Assembly (NCBI RefSeq): GCF_051960575.1 | Contig: NZ_JBQCEE010000269.1 | Span: 1-18,222 of the forward strand | DNA length: 18,222 bases | DNA from: JBQCEE01 sp051960575 | GTDB lineage: Bacteria; Actinomycetota; Actinomycetes; Mycobacteriales; Jatrophihabitantaceae | Direction of reading: 5' to 3' | In this document: piece after piece, positions 6,445-14,158 of the stretch | Layout: each line of letters begins with the position of its first letter | How positions within the stretch are numbered: position 1 is the stretch's first letter | Translations under genes and position numbers: made by a program | The notes under the pieces: model-generated | The model's database searches: none | What the model saw: the letters and a program-made list of their open reading frames with translations, nothing else | What the model was told of the DNA's origin: nothing

Positions 6445-7277
6445 GCATGAATGCTGGTCACGATGATGCCGCGGGCGCCAAGCTCCCACAGCTCGTCCAT
6501 CACCTGGTTGGTCTCGCGCCGCTTGACCATCGACCGCACGGCCGACCAGCCACGCTCGTGCAGCGGCGAGACGGTGGGCGACTCGATGCCCGGCGTGATG
6601 CCGACGGCCCGCTCGACGAGCTCGTCGGGGATGTCGTAGTCCATCAGCACGTACTGGCGGGCGATGATCACGCCCTGCAGCCGGCGCACCAGCTGCTCGA
6701 CGCGGGGCGACGCGGCGGTGCCGGTGCGCTGGATGAGCACGGCCTGGCTGGTCAGCAGCGGCTCGCCGACGATCTCGAGCCCGGCGTTGCGCAGCGTCGT
6801 GCCGGTCGAGACGACGTCGGCGATGACGTCGGCGACGCCGAGCCGCACCGAGGTCTCGACCGCGCCGTCGAGGCGGATGACCGACGCGCTGATCCCCCGT
6901 TCGGAGAGCCAGGCCTGGACGACCCCGGGATAGGCGGTGGCGATCCGCTTGCCGGTGAGGTCGCCGATGCCGCTGATGGTGCCGGGCATGGCAGCCCAGC
7001 GGAACGTCGAGCCGGCGAAGCCGAGCGGCAGGATCGCCTCGGCGTCGGCGCCGGAGTCGAGCAGGAGGTCCTCGCCGGTGATGCCGACGTCGAGCTGGCC
7101 CGAGCCGACGTAGACGGCGATGTCACGGGGCCGCAGGAAGAAGAACTCGGTGTCGTTGTCTGGGTCGGCGAGCACGAGCTCGCGGGTGTCGCTGCGCTGG
7201 CGATACCCCGCCTCGGTGAGCATCTGGCTGGCGGGCTCGGACAGCGAGCCCTTGTTCGGAACGGCGATGCGGAGCAT
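6432..7277 (-). CDS. hisG: ATP phosphoribosyltransferase, long form
   Basis: A 281-residue HisG, which condenses ATP with PRPP to phosphoribosyl-ATP, the first and feedback-controlled step of histidine synthesis. Recognised from the N-terminus MLRIAVPNKGSL, DVGITGEDLLLDSG (63-76) and the PRPP-binding loop DVVSTGTTL (154-162). The C-terminal part, about 205-281, matches the ACT-like regulatory domain of long-form enzymes, so no HisZ partner is needed; its end, ARGIIVTSIHACRL, is typical. The ATG at 7277 starts exactly at the conserved N-terminus. It follows hisE by 45 bases, and its end overlaps the PH-domain gene. Confidence 0.98.
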   Translation of the reverse strand: MLRIAVPNKGSLSEPASQMLTEAGYRQRSDTRELVLADPDNDTEFFFLRPRDIAVYVGSGQLDVGITGEDLLLDSGADAEAILPLGFAGSTFRWAAMPGTISGIGDLTGKRIATAYPGVVQAWLSERGISASVIRLDGAVETSVRLGVADVIADVVSTGTTLRNAGLEIVGEPLLTSQAVLIQRTGTAASPRVEQLVRRLQGVIIARQYVLMDYDIPDELVERAVGITPGIESPTVSPLHERGWSAVRSMVKRRETNQVMDELWELGARGIIVTSIHACRL

Positions 7278-7322
7278 GGACGGAGCCTGTCTGATCGAAA
7301 TGAACAGCGGGACGCGACGCCA

Positions 7323-7586
7323 TCACAGATGTCGGTAGACGTCCTCGAGGGTGAGCCCCTTGCCCAGCATCAGCACCTGGACGCGGTACAGCAGCTGGCT
7401 GATCTCCTCGGCCGTGCGCTCGGCCGACTCGTGCTCGGCGGCCATCCACGACTCGGCGGCCTCCTCGACCACCTTCTTGCCCTGGGCGTGCACGCCGGCG
7501 TCGAGGGCCTCGACGGTCGCCGAACCCGCCGGACGCGTGCGCTGCCGGTCGGTGAGCTCGGCGAAGAGCTGGTCGAAGGTCTTCAT
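7323..7586 (-). CDS. hisE: Phosphoribosyl-ATP pyrophosphatase
   Basis: An 87-residue HisE, the normal size for the stand-alone enzyme that hydrolyses phosphoribosyl-ATP to phosphoribosyl-AMP and pyrophosphate, the second step of histidine synthesis. It belongs to the all-helical MazG-like superfamily. The acidic metal-binding pattern is visible as KKVVEEAAESW (37-47) and ERTAEEISQLLYRVQVLML (56-74), and the C-terminus GLTLEDVYRHL is characteristic. The ATG at 7586 is used; the open frame continues upstream to 7916 only as a shadow of the cyclase gene. The hisE-hisG order, with 45 bases between them, is the common actinobacterial pair separated from the main his operon. Confidence 0.97.
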   Translation of the reverse strand: MKTFDQLFAELTDRQRTRPAGSATVEALDAGVHAQGKKVVEEAAESWMAAEHESAERTAEEISQLLYRVQVLMLGKGLTLEDVYRHL

Positions 7587-7612
7587 CTCAGCGGCGAGGG
7601 TACCGGCGCCGC

Positions 7613-8617
7613 TCAGCGCTCGGCCCGGCGCAGGCGCCAGCTGTGCAACCGGTGATACCCGCGCACGTCCGCCGGACGCAGCGACCGCAGCTCGTAGCCC
7701 TCCAGCGCTTCGAGCGCCTCGCTCATCGCCCGGTCGACGAGCACGTTGCCCGGGCGCACCAGCTTCGTCAGCCGGCTGGCGATGTTCACCGTCGCGCCGA
7801 AGACGTCGCCCATGCGGCGCACGATCGGCCCGCGGGCGACGCCGATGCGGAGGTCGGGCATGTCGTCGTGCCCGTCGGCCGCCGCGAGGAGCTGCAGGGC
7901 GATCTCGGCCGCGCACCGCGGGTCCTCGACGGTGAACAGCACCTCGTCACCGATGGTCTTGACGATGCGGCCGCCGTTGGTCGCGACGATGTCGCCGGCG
8001 AGGGACTCGAACCGCTCGAGCAGCGAGCGCAGCTCCTTCTCGTCCAGGCGGCGGGTGAGGGAGGTGAACCCGGCCAGGTCGGCGAACCCGACGCAGACGT
8101 CGTCGCTCGCGCCCACGCCCTCGTCGGCGGTCGCTGCGATGCGCGAGAGGTAGCTCGCGAGCTGCCGCCGCCAGACGTAGTTCTGCAGCCGTTCGAGCAC
8201 CGGCAGCACCTCGTCGGCGAGCGCGACGGCACCGTCGGCGGAGGCGAGCACCTCGGGGTTCTTCGCGAGGTGGTCGAGCAGGATCTGCCCCTCCATCGAG
8301 GCCAGCCGCGAGAACGTCTGCCCGAAGAACCGGGTCATGGACGACCGCAACTCGGCGCTGTCGAGCCCGAACGCCTCGAGGTGCTGGACGAGCCGCATCG
8401 CCTCGACGTCGCTGTCACCGAACAGCCGCTCGTCCTGCTCGTCGGGCTCGGTCGCGAAGCCGAGCGAGTGCCACAGCTGCCGCGCCTCGTCGAGGGTCAG
8501 GCCTGCCTCGACGGCCGCCTCGTCGGCGGTGAACCGCCGCTCGCCCTGCAGGACCAGCCGCTCGAGCCGCTCGACCAGCTGCCGCAGGTCGAGGTCGTCG
8601 GGAACCGCGTCGGCCAT
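7613..8617 (-). CDS. Class III adenylate cyclase with N-terminal regulatory domain
   Basis: A 334-residue soluble cyclase making cAMP from ATP. The C-terminal domain (about 172-330) has every canonical residue: metal ligands D180 (VGFADLAGFTSL) and D224 (KTIGDEVLF), adenine-selecting K220 and D271, and transition-state N278 and R282 (GATVNIASRL), so adenylate rather than guanylate specificity is predicted and the enzyme should be active as a dimer. Residues 1-165 form a helical, charged domain resembling the autoinhibitory, pH-responsive N-terminal domain described for mycobacterial Rv1264; that similarity is from memory of the family. No membrane segment. ATG at 8617 starts one base after the universal stress protein gene ends, so the two are translationally linked. 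hisE follows after 26 bases. Confidence 0.94.
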   Translation of the reverse strand: MADAVPDDLDLRQLVERLERLVLQGERRFTADEAAVEAGLTLDEARQLWHSLGFATEPDEQDERLFGDSDVEAMRLVQHLEAFGLDSAELRSSMTRFFGQTFSRLASMEGQILLDHLAKNPEVLASADGAVALADEVLPVLERLQNYVWRRQLASYLSRIAATADEGVGASDDVCVGFADLAGFTSLTRRLDEKELRSLLERFESLAGDIVATNGGRIVKTIGDEVLFTVEDPRCAAEIALQLLAAADGHDDMPDLRIGVARGPIVRRMGDVFGATVNIASRLTKLVRPGNVLVDRAMSEALEALEGYELRSLRPADVRGYHRLHSWRLRRAER

Positions 8618-8618
8618 C

Positions 8619-9074
8619 TCAGGTCGTGTGCACCACGAGGACGTCGACCGGGGTGTGCCGCAGCACGTCGAGCGGCACCGAGCCGATGAGCCGGCCGGCG
8701 AGGGTGTTCAGGCCGCGGTTGCCGACGACGAGCAGGTCGGCGTTGCGCTCGCGCACCACCTGCTGCAGCACGGCGTCGGGCTTGCCGCTGATCGCGGTCG
8801 TCTCGACCTTGACGTCGGCGGCCGCGGCGTGGGCTCGCTCGGACGCGGTGCGCAGCGACTCGTCGGCCGGCGCCGAGCCGACCACCTGGTAGGCGGCGTC
8901 CGGGCCGAGGATGTCCTGCGCGCGCTCGACGTCGTGGCCGCGCTGCGGCTCGTAGGCGCAGGCGATCACGAGCGTGGCGCCGGCGTCGGCGGCCAGCCGG
9001 GCCGCGCGGTCGACCGCGGCGAACGAGGTCTGCGAGCCGTCGGTGCCGACGACGATGGTGGTGTCACCGCCCAT
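8619..9074 (-). CDS. Universal stress protein (UspA family), ATP-binding type
   Basis: A 151-residue single-domain UspA-family protein. It opens with the conserved strand TTIVVGTDGSQTSFAAVDRA and ends with ADLLVVGNRGLNTLAGRLIGS, where G118, G121, G131 and S132 reproduce the nucleotide-binding pattern G-x2-G-x9-G-S. The ATG at 9074 is supported by GGGAGG 7 bases upstream; the longer open frame to 9545 is a shadow of ribH. Some mycobacterial members of this family (Rv1636, MSMEG_3811) bind cAMP, and here the gene lies directly before an adenylate cyclase gene. Whether this protein prefers cAMP or ATP cannot be read from sequence. A 62-base gap separates it from ribH. Confidence 0.95.
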   Translation of the reverse strand: MGGDTTIVVGTDGSQTSFAAVDRAARLAADAGATLVIACAYEPQRGHDVERAQDILGPDAAYQVVGSAPADESLRTASERAHAAAADVKVETTAISGKPDAVLQQVVRERNADLLVVGNRGLNTLAGRLIGSVPLDVLRHTPVDVLVVHTT

Positions 9075-9081
9075 GACGGGG

Positions 9082-9087
9082 CCTCCC
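9082..9087 (-). promoter_or_regulatory. Shine-Dalgarno of the universal stress protein gene
   Basis: GGGAGG on the minus strand ends 7 bases before the ATG at 9074. It fixes the start within a much longer open frame. A TACCGT hexamer at 9108-9113 could be a -10 element about 33 bases before the ATG, but there is no good -35 partner. Confidence 0.7.
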
Positions 9088-9136
9088 TTCGAAGGTGCTC
9101 GAGACCCACGGTATCGGTGACCGGCGCGGCCGTCCC

Positions 9137-9622
9137 TCAGCGGGAGCGTGAGTACGGGCGCAACGTGACGGCGGTCTCGAGCGCCGCCGCGGTGGCCTCG
9201 TAGCCCTTGTCCTCGGCCGAGCCGGGAAGCCCGGCGCGGTCGATCGCCTGCTGCTCGGTGTCGCACGTGAGCAGGCCGAACCCGACGGGGACGCCGGTGT
9301 CCTGGCTCAGCTGCGTCAGCCCGATGGTGACGCCCTCGCAGACGTAGTCGAAGTGCGGCGTGCCGCCGCGGATGACGACCCCGAGGGCGATGACGGCGTC
9401 GAACCCGGCGTCGGCGAGGCGGCGTGCCGCGACGGGCAGCTCGAACGCACCGGGAACGCGCAGCTCGGTGACGTCGGCGACCTTCGAGTCGGCCAGGGCA
9501 CGCCGGGCGCCGTCGAGCAGGCCGTCCATCACCTGGGTGTGCCACCGGCTGGCGATCACCGCGACCTTGAGATCGGCCGCCCCCTCGACCGGCCCCATCT
9601 CCGGCGCCCCGTGCCCGCTCAT
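9137..9622 (-). CDS. ribH: 6,7-dimethyl-8-ribityllumazine synthase
   Basis: A 161-residue lumazine synthase, which condenses 5-amino-6-ribitylaminouracil with dihydroxybutanone phosphate, the penultimate step of riboflavin synthesis; family members assemble into pentamers or 60-subunit shells. Recognised from KVAVIASRWHTQVMDGLLDG (19-38), the substrate-binding VPGAFELPVAARRL (56-69) and RGGTPHFDYVCEG (85-97) with the conserved His H90. FGLLTCDTEQQAIDRAG (115-131) is also typical. The ATG at 9622 overlaps the ribBA stop as ATGA, so translation is coupled. It is the last riboflavin gene of the block. Confidence 0.98.
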   Translation of the reverse strand: MSGHGAPEMGPVEGAADLKVAVIASRWHTQVMDGLLDGARRALADSKVADVTELRVPGAFELPVAARRLADAGFDAVIALGVVIRGGTPHFDYVCEGVTIGLTQLSQDTGVPVGFGLLTCDTEQQAIDRAGLPGSAEDKGYEATAAALETAVTLRPYSRSR

Positions 9623-10857
9623 TCGGCGGAGGCCTCGTCGTCGATGAACTGCAGGTCGTGACCCATGCGGTCGCGCTTGGTCTCGAGGTAGCGGATGTTC
9701 TCGGGGTTCACGTGCACGGGCAGCGGCACGCGGCCGGTGACCCGCAGGCCGTAGCCCTCGAGGCCCGCGCGCTTGGCCGGGTTGTTCGTCAGCAGCTTCA
9801 TCGAGTGGATGCCGAGGTCGACGAGGATCTGCGCGCCGGTGCCGTAGTCGCGGGCGTCCGCCGGCAGGCCCAGCTCGAGGTTGGCGTCGAGGGTGTCGGC
9901 GCCGGCGTCCTGCAGCTGGTAGGCCTGCAGCTTGTGCAGCAGGCCGATGCCCCGGCCCTCGTGCCCGCGGATGTAGAGCACGACACCGCGGCCCTCGCGG
10001 GCGACGGCACCGAGCGCGGCGTCGAGCTGCGGGCCGCAGTCGCAGCGCAGCGAGCCGAAGACGTCGCCGGTGAGGCACTCGGAGTGCACGCGCACCAGCA
10101 CGTCCTCGCCGTCGCCGATGTCGCCGAAGACGAAGGCGACGTGCTCGCGCTGGTCGTAGCTGGACGAGTACCCGACGGCCTGGAACTCGCCGTAGCGCAG
10201 CGGCACCCGGGCGCTGGCGACCCGCTCGACCAGCTTCTCGAAGCGGCGGCGGTAGGCGATGAGGTCGGCGATCGAGATGAGCGCGAGGTCATGCTCGTCG
10301 GCGAAGACCCGCAGCTCGTCGCCGCGGGCCATGCCGGCCGGGTCCTTCTCGCTCACGATCTCGCAGAGCACGCCGGCCGGGTGCAGGCCGGCCATCACGG
10401 CCAGGTCGACGGCCGCCTCGGTGTGCCCCGGACGCCGCAGCACGCCGCCGTCCTTGGCCCGCAGCGGCACCACGTGGCCGGGGCGGCTGAAGTCGGCGGC
10501 GTTCGAGTCGGGGTCGGCGAGCAGCCGGATCGTGTGCGCGCGGTCGCTGGCCGAGATGCCGGTGCTCACGCCCTCGCGGGCGTCGACGGTGACGGTGTAG
10601 GCGGTGCCGCGGCGGTCCTGGTTGGTGTGGAACATCGGCGGCAGGTCGAGCCGGTCGGCGTCGGTCTCGGTGACCGGGACGCAGATGTAGCCGGACGTGT
10701 ACCGCACCATGAACGCCACCAGCTCGGGCGTGGCGAGCTCGGCGGCGAAGATCAGGTCGCCCTCGTTCTCGCGGTCCTCGTCGTCGATCACGACGACCGC
10801 CTTGCCGGACTTGATGTCCGCGATGGCCCGTTCGACGGGGTCCAGTCGAAGTGTCAT
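9619..10857 (-). CDS. ribBA: Bifunctional DHBP synthase / GTP cyclohydrolase II
   Basis: A 412-residue fusion. Residues about 5-205 are 3,4-dihydroxy-2-butanone 4-phosphate synthase, acting on ribulose-5-phosphate, with VVIDDEDRENEGDL (22-35) and RRPGHTEAAVDLA (141-153), the expected catalytic stretches. Residues about 206-400 are GTP cyclohydrolase II, with zinc ligands C261, C272 and C274 (HSECLTGDVFGSLRCDCGPQ), GHEGRGIGLLHKL (298-310) and Y338 in DARDYGTGAQIL. Both halves look intact, so the protein should start both arms of riboflavin synthesis. ATG at 10857 overlaps the riboflavin synthase stop (ATGA); its own stop overlaps ribH the same way. The longer open frame to 11463 is a shadow of ribE. 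Confidence 0.98.
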   Translation of the reverse strand: MTLRLDPVERAIADIKSGKAVVVIDDEDRENEGDLIFAAELATPELVAFMVRYTSGYICVPVTETDADRLDLPPMFHTNQDRRGTAYTVTVDAREGVSTGISASDRAHTIRLLADPDSNAADFSRPGHVVPLRAKDGGVLRRPGHTEAAVDLAVMAGLHPAGVLCEIVSEKDPAGMARGDELRVFADEHDLALISIADLIAYRRRFEKLVERVASARVPLRYGEFQAVGYSSSYDQREHVAFVFGDIGDGEDVLVRVHSECLTGDVFGSLRCDCGPQLDAALGAVAREGRGVVLYIRGHEGRGIGLLHKLQAYQLQDAGADTLDANLELGLPADARDYGTGAQILVDLGIHSMKLLTNNPAKRAGLEGYGLRVTGRVPLPVHVNPENIRYLETKRDRMGHDLQFIDDEASAE

Positions 10858-11453
10858 TTCGTTCCCATCAATCGGGCGACGTACTTCGCGAGGACGTCGA
10901 TCTCGAGGTTCACCGGGTCGCCCGGCTGCTTGGTGCCGAGCGTGGTGGCGCGCAGGGTCTCGGGGATCAGCCCGACCTCGAACCAGTCGTCGCCGACGGC
11001 GCTGACGGTGAGCGAGACGCCGTCGACCGCGATCGAGCCCTTCTCGGCCACGAAGCGGGCGAGCTCGGCCGGCAGGCCGAAGCGCACCGACTCCCACGCG
11101 TCGCCGGGCGTACGGCTGACGACGACGCCGGTGCCGTCGACATGCCCCTGGACGATGTGGCCGTCGAGCCGGGCGTCGGCTCGGGTCGCGCGTTCGAGGT
11201 TCACGGTGCTGCCGGGGCCGAGCGCGCCGAGCGACGACCGCTTCAGCGTCTCGCCCATGACGTCGAAGTCGATGCGCACGCGTCCTTCCCCGTCCCAGCC
11301 GACCACGGTGAGGCAGACGCCGTTCACCGCGATGGACGCACCGTGGGTGAGGTCGTCGGTGATGCGTTCGGCGGCGAGGGTGAGCACCGCGGAGTCGCCG
11401 CGCGGCTCGACCGCCACGACCTCCCCGATCTCCTCGATGATGCCGGTGAACAT
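10854..11453 (-). CDS. ribE: Riboflavin synthase, alpha subunit
   Basis: A 199-residue riboflavin synthase, which dismutates two lumazine molecules into riboflavin and the pyrimidine precursor. The tandem lumazine-binding barrels are visible as an internal repeat: MFTGIIEEIGEV opens the first, ASIAVNGVCLTV (39-50) pairs with GSIAVDGVSLTV (139-150), and GHIVQGHVDGTG (98-109) begins the second. Length is normal. ATG at 11453 is the conserved start, 6 bases after the ribD stop, and the end overlaps ribBA by 4 bases. Some nomenclatures call this gene ribC. Confidence 0.97.
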   Translation of the reverse strand: MFTGIIEEIGEVVAVEPRGDSAVLTLAAERITDDLTHGASIAVNGVCLTVVGWDGEGRVRIDFDVMGETLKRSSLGALGPGSTVNLERATRADARLDGHIVQGHVDGTGVVVSRTPGDAWESVRFGLPAELARFVAEKGSIAVDGVSLTVSAVGDDWFEVGLIPETLRATTLGTKQPGDPVNLEIDVLAKYVARLMGTK

Positions 11454-11459
11454 CTGCGC

Positions 11460-12497
11460 TCAACCCTCCGTCCGGGCCGCCCGCGAGGGGCGTCCCACGA
11501 TCTTCACGTCGTCGCCCAGCGGGGCGATCGACTCCACGTGCAGACGCAACGCATCGGCGATCGTGTTGATGCCCGCGTCGTTCAGGGCGGCCGGGCCGGC
11601 CCCGAGCAGCACGGGCGCGATGTAGGCGATCACCTCGTCGACGCAGCCCGCCTCGACGAAGGCGCCGGCCAGCGTGGGGCCGCCCTCGAGCAGCACGTGC
11701 CGGGCACCGCGGTCGAACAGCGCCTTGAGGGCGAAGCGCGGCACGGCGGTGTCGAGCACGAGGGTCTCGGCGGCGTCGTCGAGCACGCGCGCCGTCGGCG
11801 GCACGCGGTGACGGCGGTCGAGCACGACCCGCAGCGGCTGCCGGTCGCGCAGCGCGTCGTCGGCGTCACGCGCGGTGAGCTGCGGGTCGTCGGCCAGCAC
11901 GGTGCCGCTGCCGACCACGATGGCGTCGACGACGTCGCGGAACGCGTGCGCGTCCAGCCGCGACGCTCGCGAGCTGATCCAGCGGGCGGTGCGGTCGGCC
12001 GCGGCGACCCGGCCGTCGAGCGACGCCGCGAACTTCCAGGTGACGAACGGGCGCCCGGTGCGGGTTGCGTGCAGCCAGGCCTGCAGGGCACCGGCCTCGG
12101 CCTCGTCGGCGAGCACGCCGGCGCGCACGGTGACGCCCCGGCCGCGCAGCACCTCCGCCCCGCCGGCGGCGACGGGATTCGGGTCGTCGACGGCGTAGAC
12201 CACGGTCGCGACGCCGGCGGCGAGCAGCGCCTCGGTGCACGGGCCGGTGCGGCCGGTGTGGGCGCACGGCTCGAGCGTGACCACCGCGGTGCCGCCCCGC
12301 GCCCGCTCCCCCGCCATCTGCAGGGCGACGACCTCGGCGTGCGGGCCGCCCGGCGGGGCGGTGGCGCCGGCGCCGGCGAGATGGCCGTCGGCGTCCAGGA
12401 TCACCGCGCCGACCGGCGTGTTCGGGCTGGTGAGCCCGCGCACGTTCTCGGCGAGCGCGAGGGCCCGCCGCATGGCGATGTCGTCGTCGATGTCCAC
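11460..12497 (-). CDS. ribD: Bifunctional riboflavin-specific deaminase/reductase
   Basis: A 345-residue RibD. The N-terminal deaminase (about 1-145) carries the zinc motif H53-A-E55 and PCAHTGRTGPC with C78 and C87. The C-terminal reductase (about 148-337) shows RPFVTWKFAASLDGRVA (149-165), SGTVLADDPQLTAR (197-210) and LLEGGPTLAGAF (269-280). It carries out two successive steps on the pyrimidine intermediate made from GTP. The start is GTG at 12497, with GAGGT about 8 bases upstream, 10 bases after the rpe stop. No FMN riboswitch fits in the short gap. Length is slightly under that of E. coli RibD, as is usual. Confidence 0.97.
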   Translation of the reverse strand: MDIDDDIAMRRALALAENVRGLTSPNTPVGAVILDADGHLAGAGATAPPGGPHAEVVALQMAGERARGGTAVVTLEPCAHTGRTGPCTEALLAAGVATVVYAVDDPNPVAAGGAEVLRGRGVTVRAGVLADEAEAGALQAWLHATRTGRPFVTWKFAASLDGRVAAADRTARWISSRASRLDAHAFRDVVDAIVVGSGTVLADDPQLTARDADDALRDRQPLRVVLDRRHRVPPTARVLDDAAETLVLDTAVPRFALKALFDRGARHVLLEGGPTLAGAFVEAGCVDEVIAYIAPVLLGAGPAALNDAGINTIADALRLHVESIAPLGDDVKIVGRPSRAARTEG

Positions 12498-12507
12498 GTG
12501 CGCGACC

Positions 12508-13218
12508 TCAGCCGGTCATCGCGCCGCGGGCACGCGCCCGCAGCGCCTCGACGGCCGCGCGCGGGTCGTCGGCGCCGTAGACGGCGGACCCCGCCACGAA
12601 GACGTCGGCGCCCGCCTCGGCGGCCGCCTCGATGGTGTCGTCCGCGATACCGCCGTCGACCTCGACGAACAGGCGCAGGTGCCCGGCGCGCACGTGCTCG
12701 CGCGCGAGCCGCACCTTCGGCAGCACCTCGGCCATGAACTTCTGGCCGCCGAAGCCGGGCTCGACGGTCATGACGAGCAGGGTGTCGAACTCCTTGAGCA
12801 CCTCGAGGTAGGGCTCGAGCGGGGTACCCGGCTTGACGCTGAGGCCGGCGAGGGCGCCGGCCCGACGGATCGCGCGCGCCGTCTGCACCGGGTCGTGCGC
12901 GGCCTCGACGTGGAAGGTGACGTTCGCGGCGCCGGCCTCGGCGTACCCGGGCGCCCACCGGTCGGGGTCGTCGATCATGAGGTGGCAGTCGAGCGGCAGC
13001 GCGGTGGCCTTACGCAGACTCTGCACGACCGGCAGGCCGAGCGTCAGGTTCGGGACGAAGTGGGCGTCCATCACGTCGACGTGCAGCCAGTCGGCGTTGT
13101 CGACCGCGTCGGCCTCGTCGGCCAGGTGCGCGAAGTCGGCCGAGAGGATGCTCGGCGCGATCATCGGCTCGGGCGTGCCGGCGACGGGCAGGGCACGTCC
13201 TGCGGGGGTCTCGGGCAC
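12508..13218 (-). CDS. rpe: Ribulose-phosphate 3-epimerase
   Basis: A TIM-barrel epimerase interconverting ribulose-5-phosphate and xylulose-5-phosphate in the pentose phosphate pathway. All family stretches are seen: IAPSILSADFAHL (20-32), WLHVDVMDAHFVPN (44-57; H46, D48), CHLMI (78-82; H79), VEPGFGGQKF (152-161) and VEVDGGI (185-191; D188), giving the metal ligands and the two catalytic aspartates. GTG at 13218 (236 residues) is placed 6 bases after a TAGACT hexamer, which fits a leaderless transcript; an internal ATG at 13164 would give 218 residues, also a normal size, but lacks a Shine-Dalgarno. The enzyme's substrate, ribulose-5-phosphate, is what RibBA consumes, which explains the position before the riboflavin genes. 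Confidence 0.97.
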   Translation of the reverse strand: MPETPAGRALPVAGTPEPMIAPSILSADFAHLADEADAVDNADWLHVDVMDAHFVPNLTLGLPVVQSLRKATALPLDCHLMIDDPDRWAPGYAEAGAANVTFHVEAAHDPVQTARAIRRAGALAGLSVKPGTPLEPYLEVLKEFDTLLVMTVEPGFGGQKFMAEVLPKVRLAREHVRAGHLRLFVEVDGGIADDTIEAAAEAGADVFVAGSAVYGADDPRAAVEALRARARGAMTG

Positions 13219-13224
13219 GCGTCG

Positions 13225-13230
13225 AGTCTA
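13225..13230 (-). promoter_or_regulatory. Possible -10 hexamer for leaderless rpe-rib transcript
   Basis: TAGACT on the minus strand lies 6 bases before the rpe GTG. The hexamer is identical to the one before the def leader ORF, and both are followed by CG. A GC-rich hairpin lies just upstream (13271-13292), so a new transcription unit starting here is plausible. No convincing -35 hexamer is visible. Confidence 0.45.
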
Positions 13231-13270
13231 GGACCGGGTGCTCGCCCGGCTTGCCCCGCAGTGACACGCC

Positions 13271-13292
13271 CGACCCCCGCGCGCGCGGGTCG
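13271..13292 (-). terminator. GC-rich hairpin after the secreted peptidase gene
   Basis: Arms CGACCC and GGGTCG flank a self-complementary GC core, so the whole 22-base stretch can fold. It lies 58 bases after the peptidase stop and 53 bases before the rpe start. There is no T tract, as is frequent in GC-rich actinobacteria, so termination is only inferred. Confidence 0.35.
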
Positions 13293-13349
13293 GCGCGGGG
13301 CAACGGGGCCGCGGGTCGCCGCGATCGCCGGCGGGTCGAGCGCGGCGGG

Positions 13350-14135
13350 TCAGCAGCCGTCGTCGGTCGGCGCGGGGGCGACGTTCGGGTGGTACCCGGC
13401 CGACGCGCGCCGGTAGAGGCGCAGGAGGTCGGCGTCGAACTGCGAGCTGTACGAGGTCGACTCGACGCAGCCGCCCTGCCGCAGGCCGCCGATGACCGCG
13501 CGCACGACGCCGTTGTCCACCCAGGGGCTGCCGCTCACCCCGCCGTGGTAGCCGTGGCAGTCGAAGGCCGGGTAGGCGCCGCGGTAGTAGACGCTGGTGC
13601 GGCAACGGATCGGCCGGCCGCCGGTGCCCGCGACGTACCCGGTCACCGCCACCCGCTGGCCGTTCGCCGGCGCCGCGGCGATGCGGTTGGCGCCGACGAC
13701 GTCCTGCAGCCTGCGCAGCGCGCCGTGCCAGCGGATCGGCGCGACCTCGAGGAACGCGTAGTCGTGCTGGTCGTCGTGCCCGCCGATCCACTCTGGACGC
13801 AGGTACACCCGCGTCACCGGCCAGGTGCCGTACGGGCGTGAGCTGCCGTCGAGCCCGGGCACGAAGCGCAGGCGGTGGCCGTCGCCGACGACGCAGTGCG
13901 CCGCCGTCAGGACGAGGTCGTGTCGCGGGCTCGCGACGACGCTGCCCGTGCAGAAGTGCTGGGCCTGGCCGGCGAGCAGGATGCCGCCGACCTTCGGGTC
14001 GGGCGCGACCGTGCCGGCGGTGAGGGCCGACGCGCTCGACGCGCCGATCAGTGCCGAGCACAGGGTCGCCAGCCCGACGAGCACCGCGACGACGACGCGG
14101 GAGCGGATACGAAAGCGGGCGTGGCGGTGCGGCAC
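13350..14135 (-). CDS. Secreted trypsin-like serine peptidase
   Basis: A 261-residue exported protease of the chymotrypsin/trypsin fold. Residues 1-37 form a signal peptide: basic PHRHARFRIRSR, hydrophobic VVVAVLVGLATLCSALIG, and probable cleavage after SSASA. The catalytic triad is visible: H80 in LTAAHC, D125 in HDYAFLEV and S201 in GGVSGSPW (GVSGSP in place of the usual GDSGGP). Cys pairs C62/C81 and C178/C193 match conserved disulfides; C223 and C261 remain. Loss of the Asp before the serine is common in actinobacterial secreted members and does not by itself abolish activity. GTG at 14135 has GAGGAGG 4 bases upstream and starts right at the signal peptide. It sits 23 bases after rsmB, where rsmB and rpe are normally adjacent. 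Substrate unknown. Confidence 0.9.
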   Translation of the reverse strand: MPHRHARFRIRSRVVVAVLVGLATLCSALIGASSASALTAGTVAPDPKVGGILLAGQAQHFCTGSVVASPRHDLVLTAAHCVVGDGHRLRFVPGLDGSSRPYGTWPVTRVYLRPEWIGGHDDQHDYAFLEVAPIRWHGALRRLQDVVGANRIAAAPANGQRVAVTGYVAGTGGRPIRCRTSVYYRGAYPAFDCHGYHGGVSGSPWVDNGVVRAVIGGLRQGGCVESTSYSSQFDADLLRLYRRASAGYHPNVAPAPTDDGC

Positions 14136-14158
14136 GCGGCCTCCTCGGGTGCGAGTGG

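Noticed and set aside
10858..11463. N-terminal extension of RibBA to 614 residues
   Set aside because: The extra 202 residues are the out-of-frame reading of ribE; ATG at 10857 sits at the conserved start and overlaps the ribE stop.
9658..12737. Overlapping plus-strand frames of 655 and 628 codons
   Set aside because: They are antisense shadows of ribBA, ribE and ribD, each of which has full catalytic motifs on the minus strand.
12498..13349. FMN riboswitch upstream of the riboflavin genes
   Set aside because: I looked in the gaps before rpe and ribD for the conserved RFN sequence blocks and saw none; the gap before ribD is only 10 bases.
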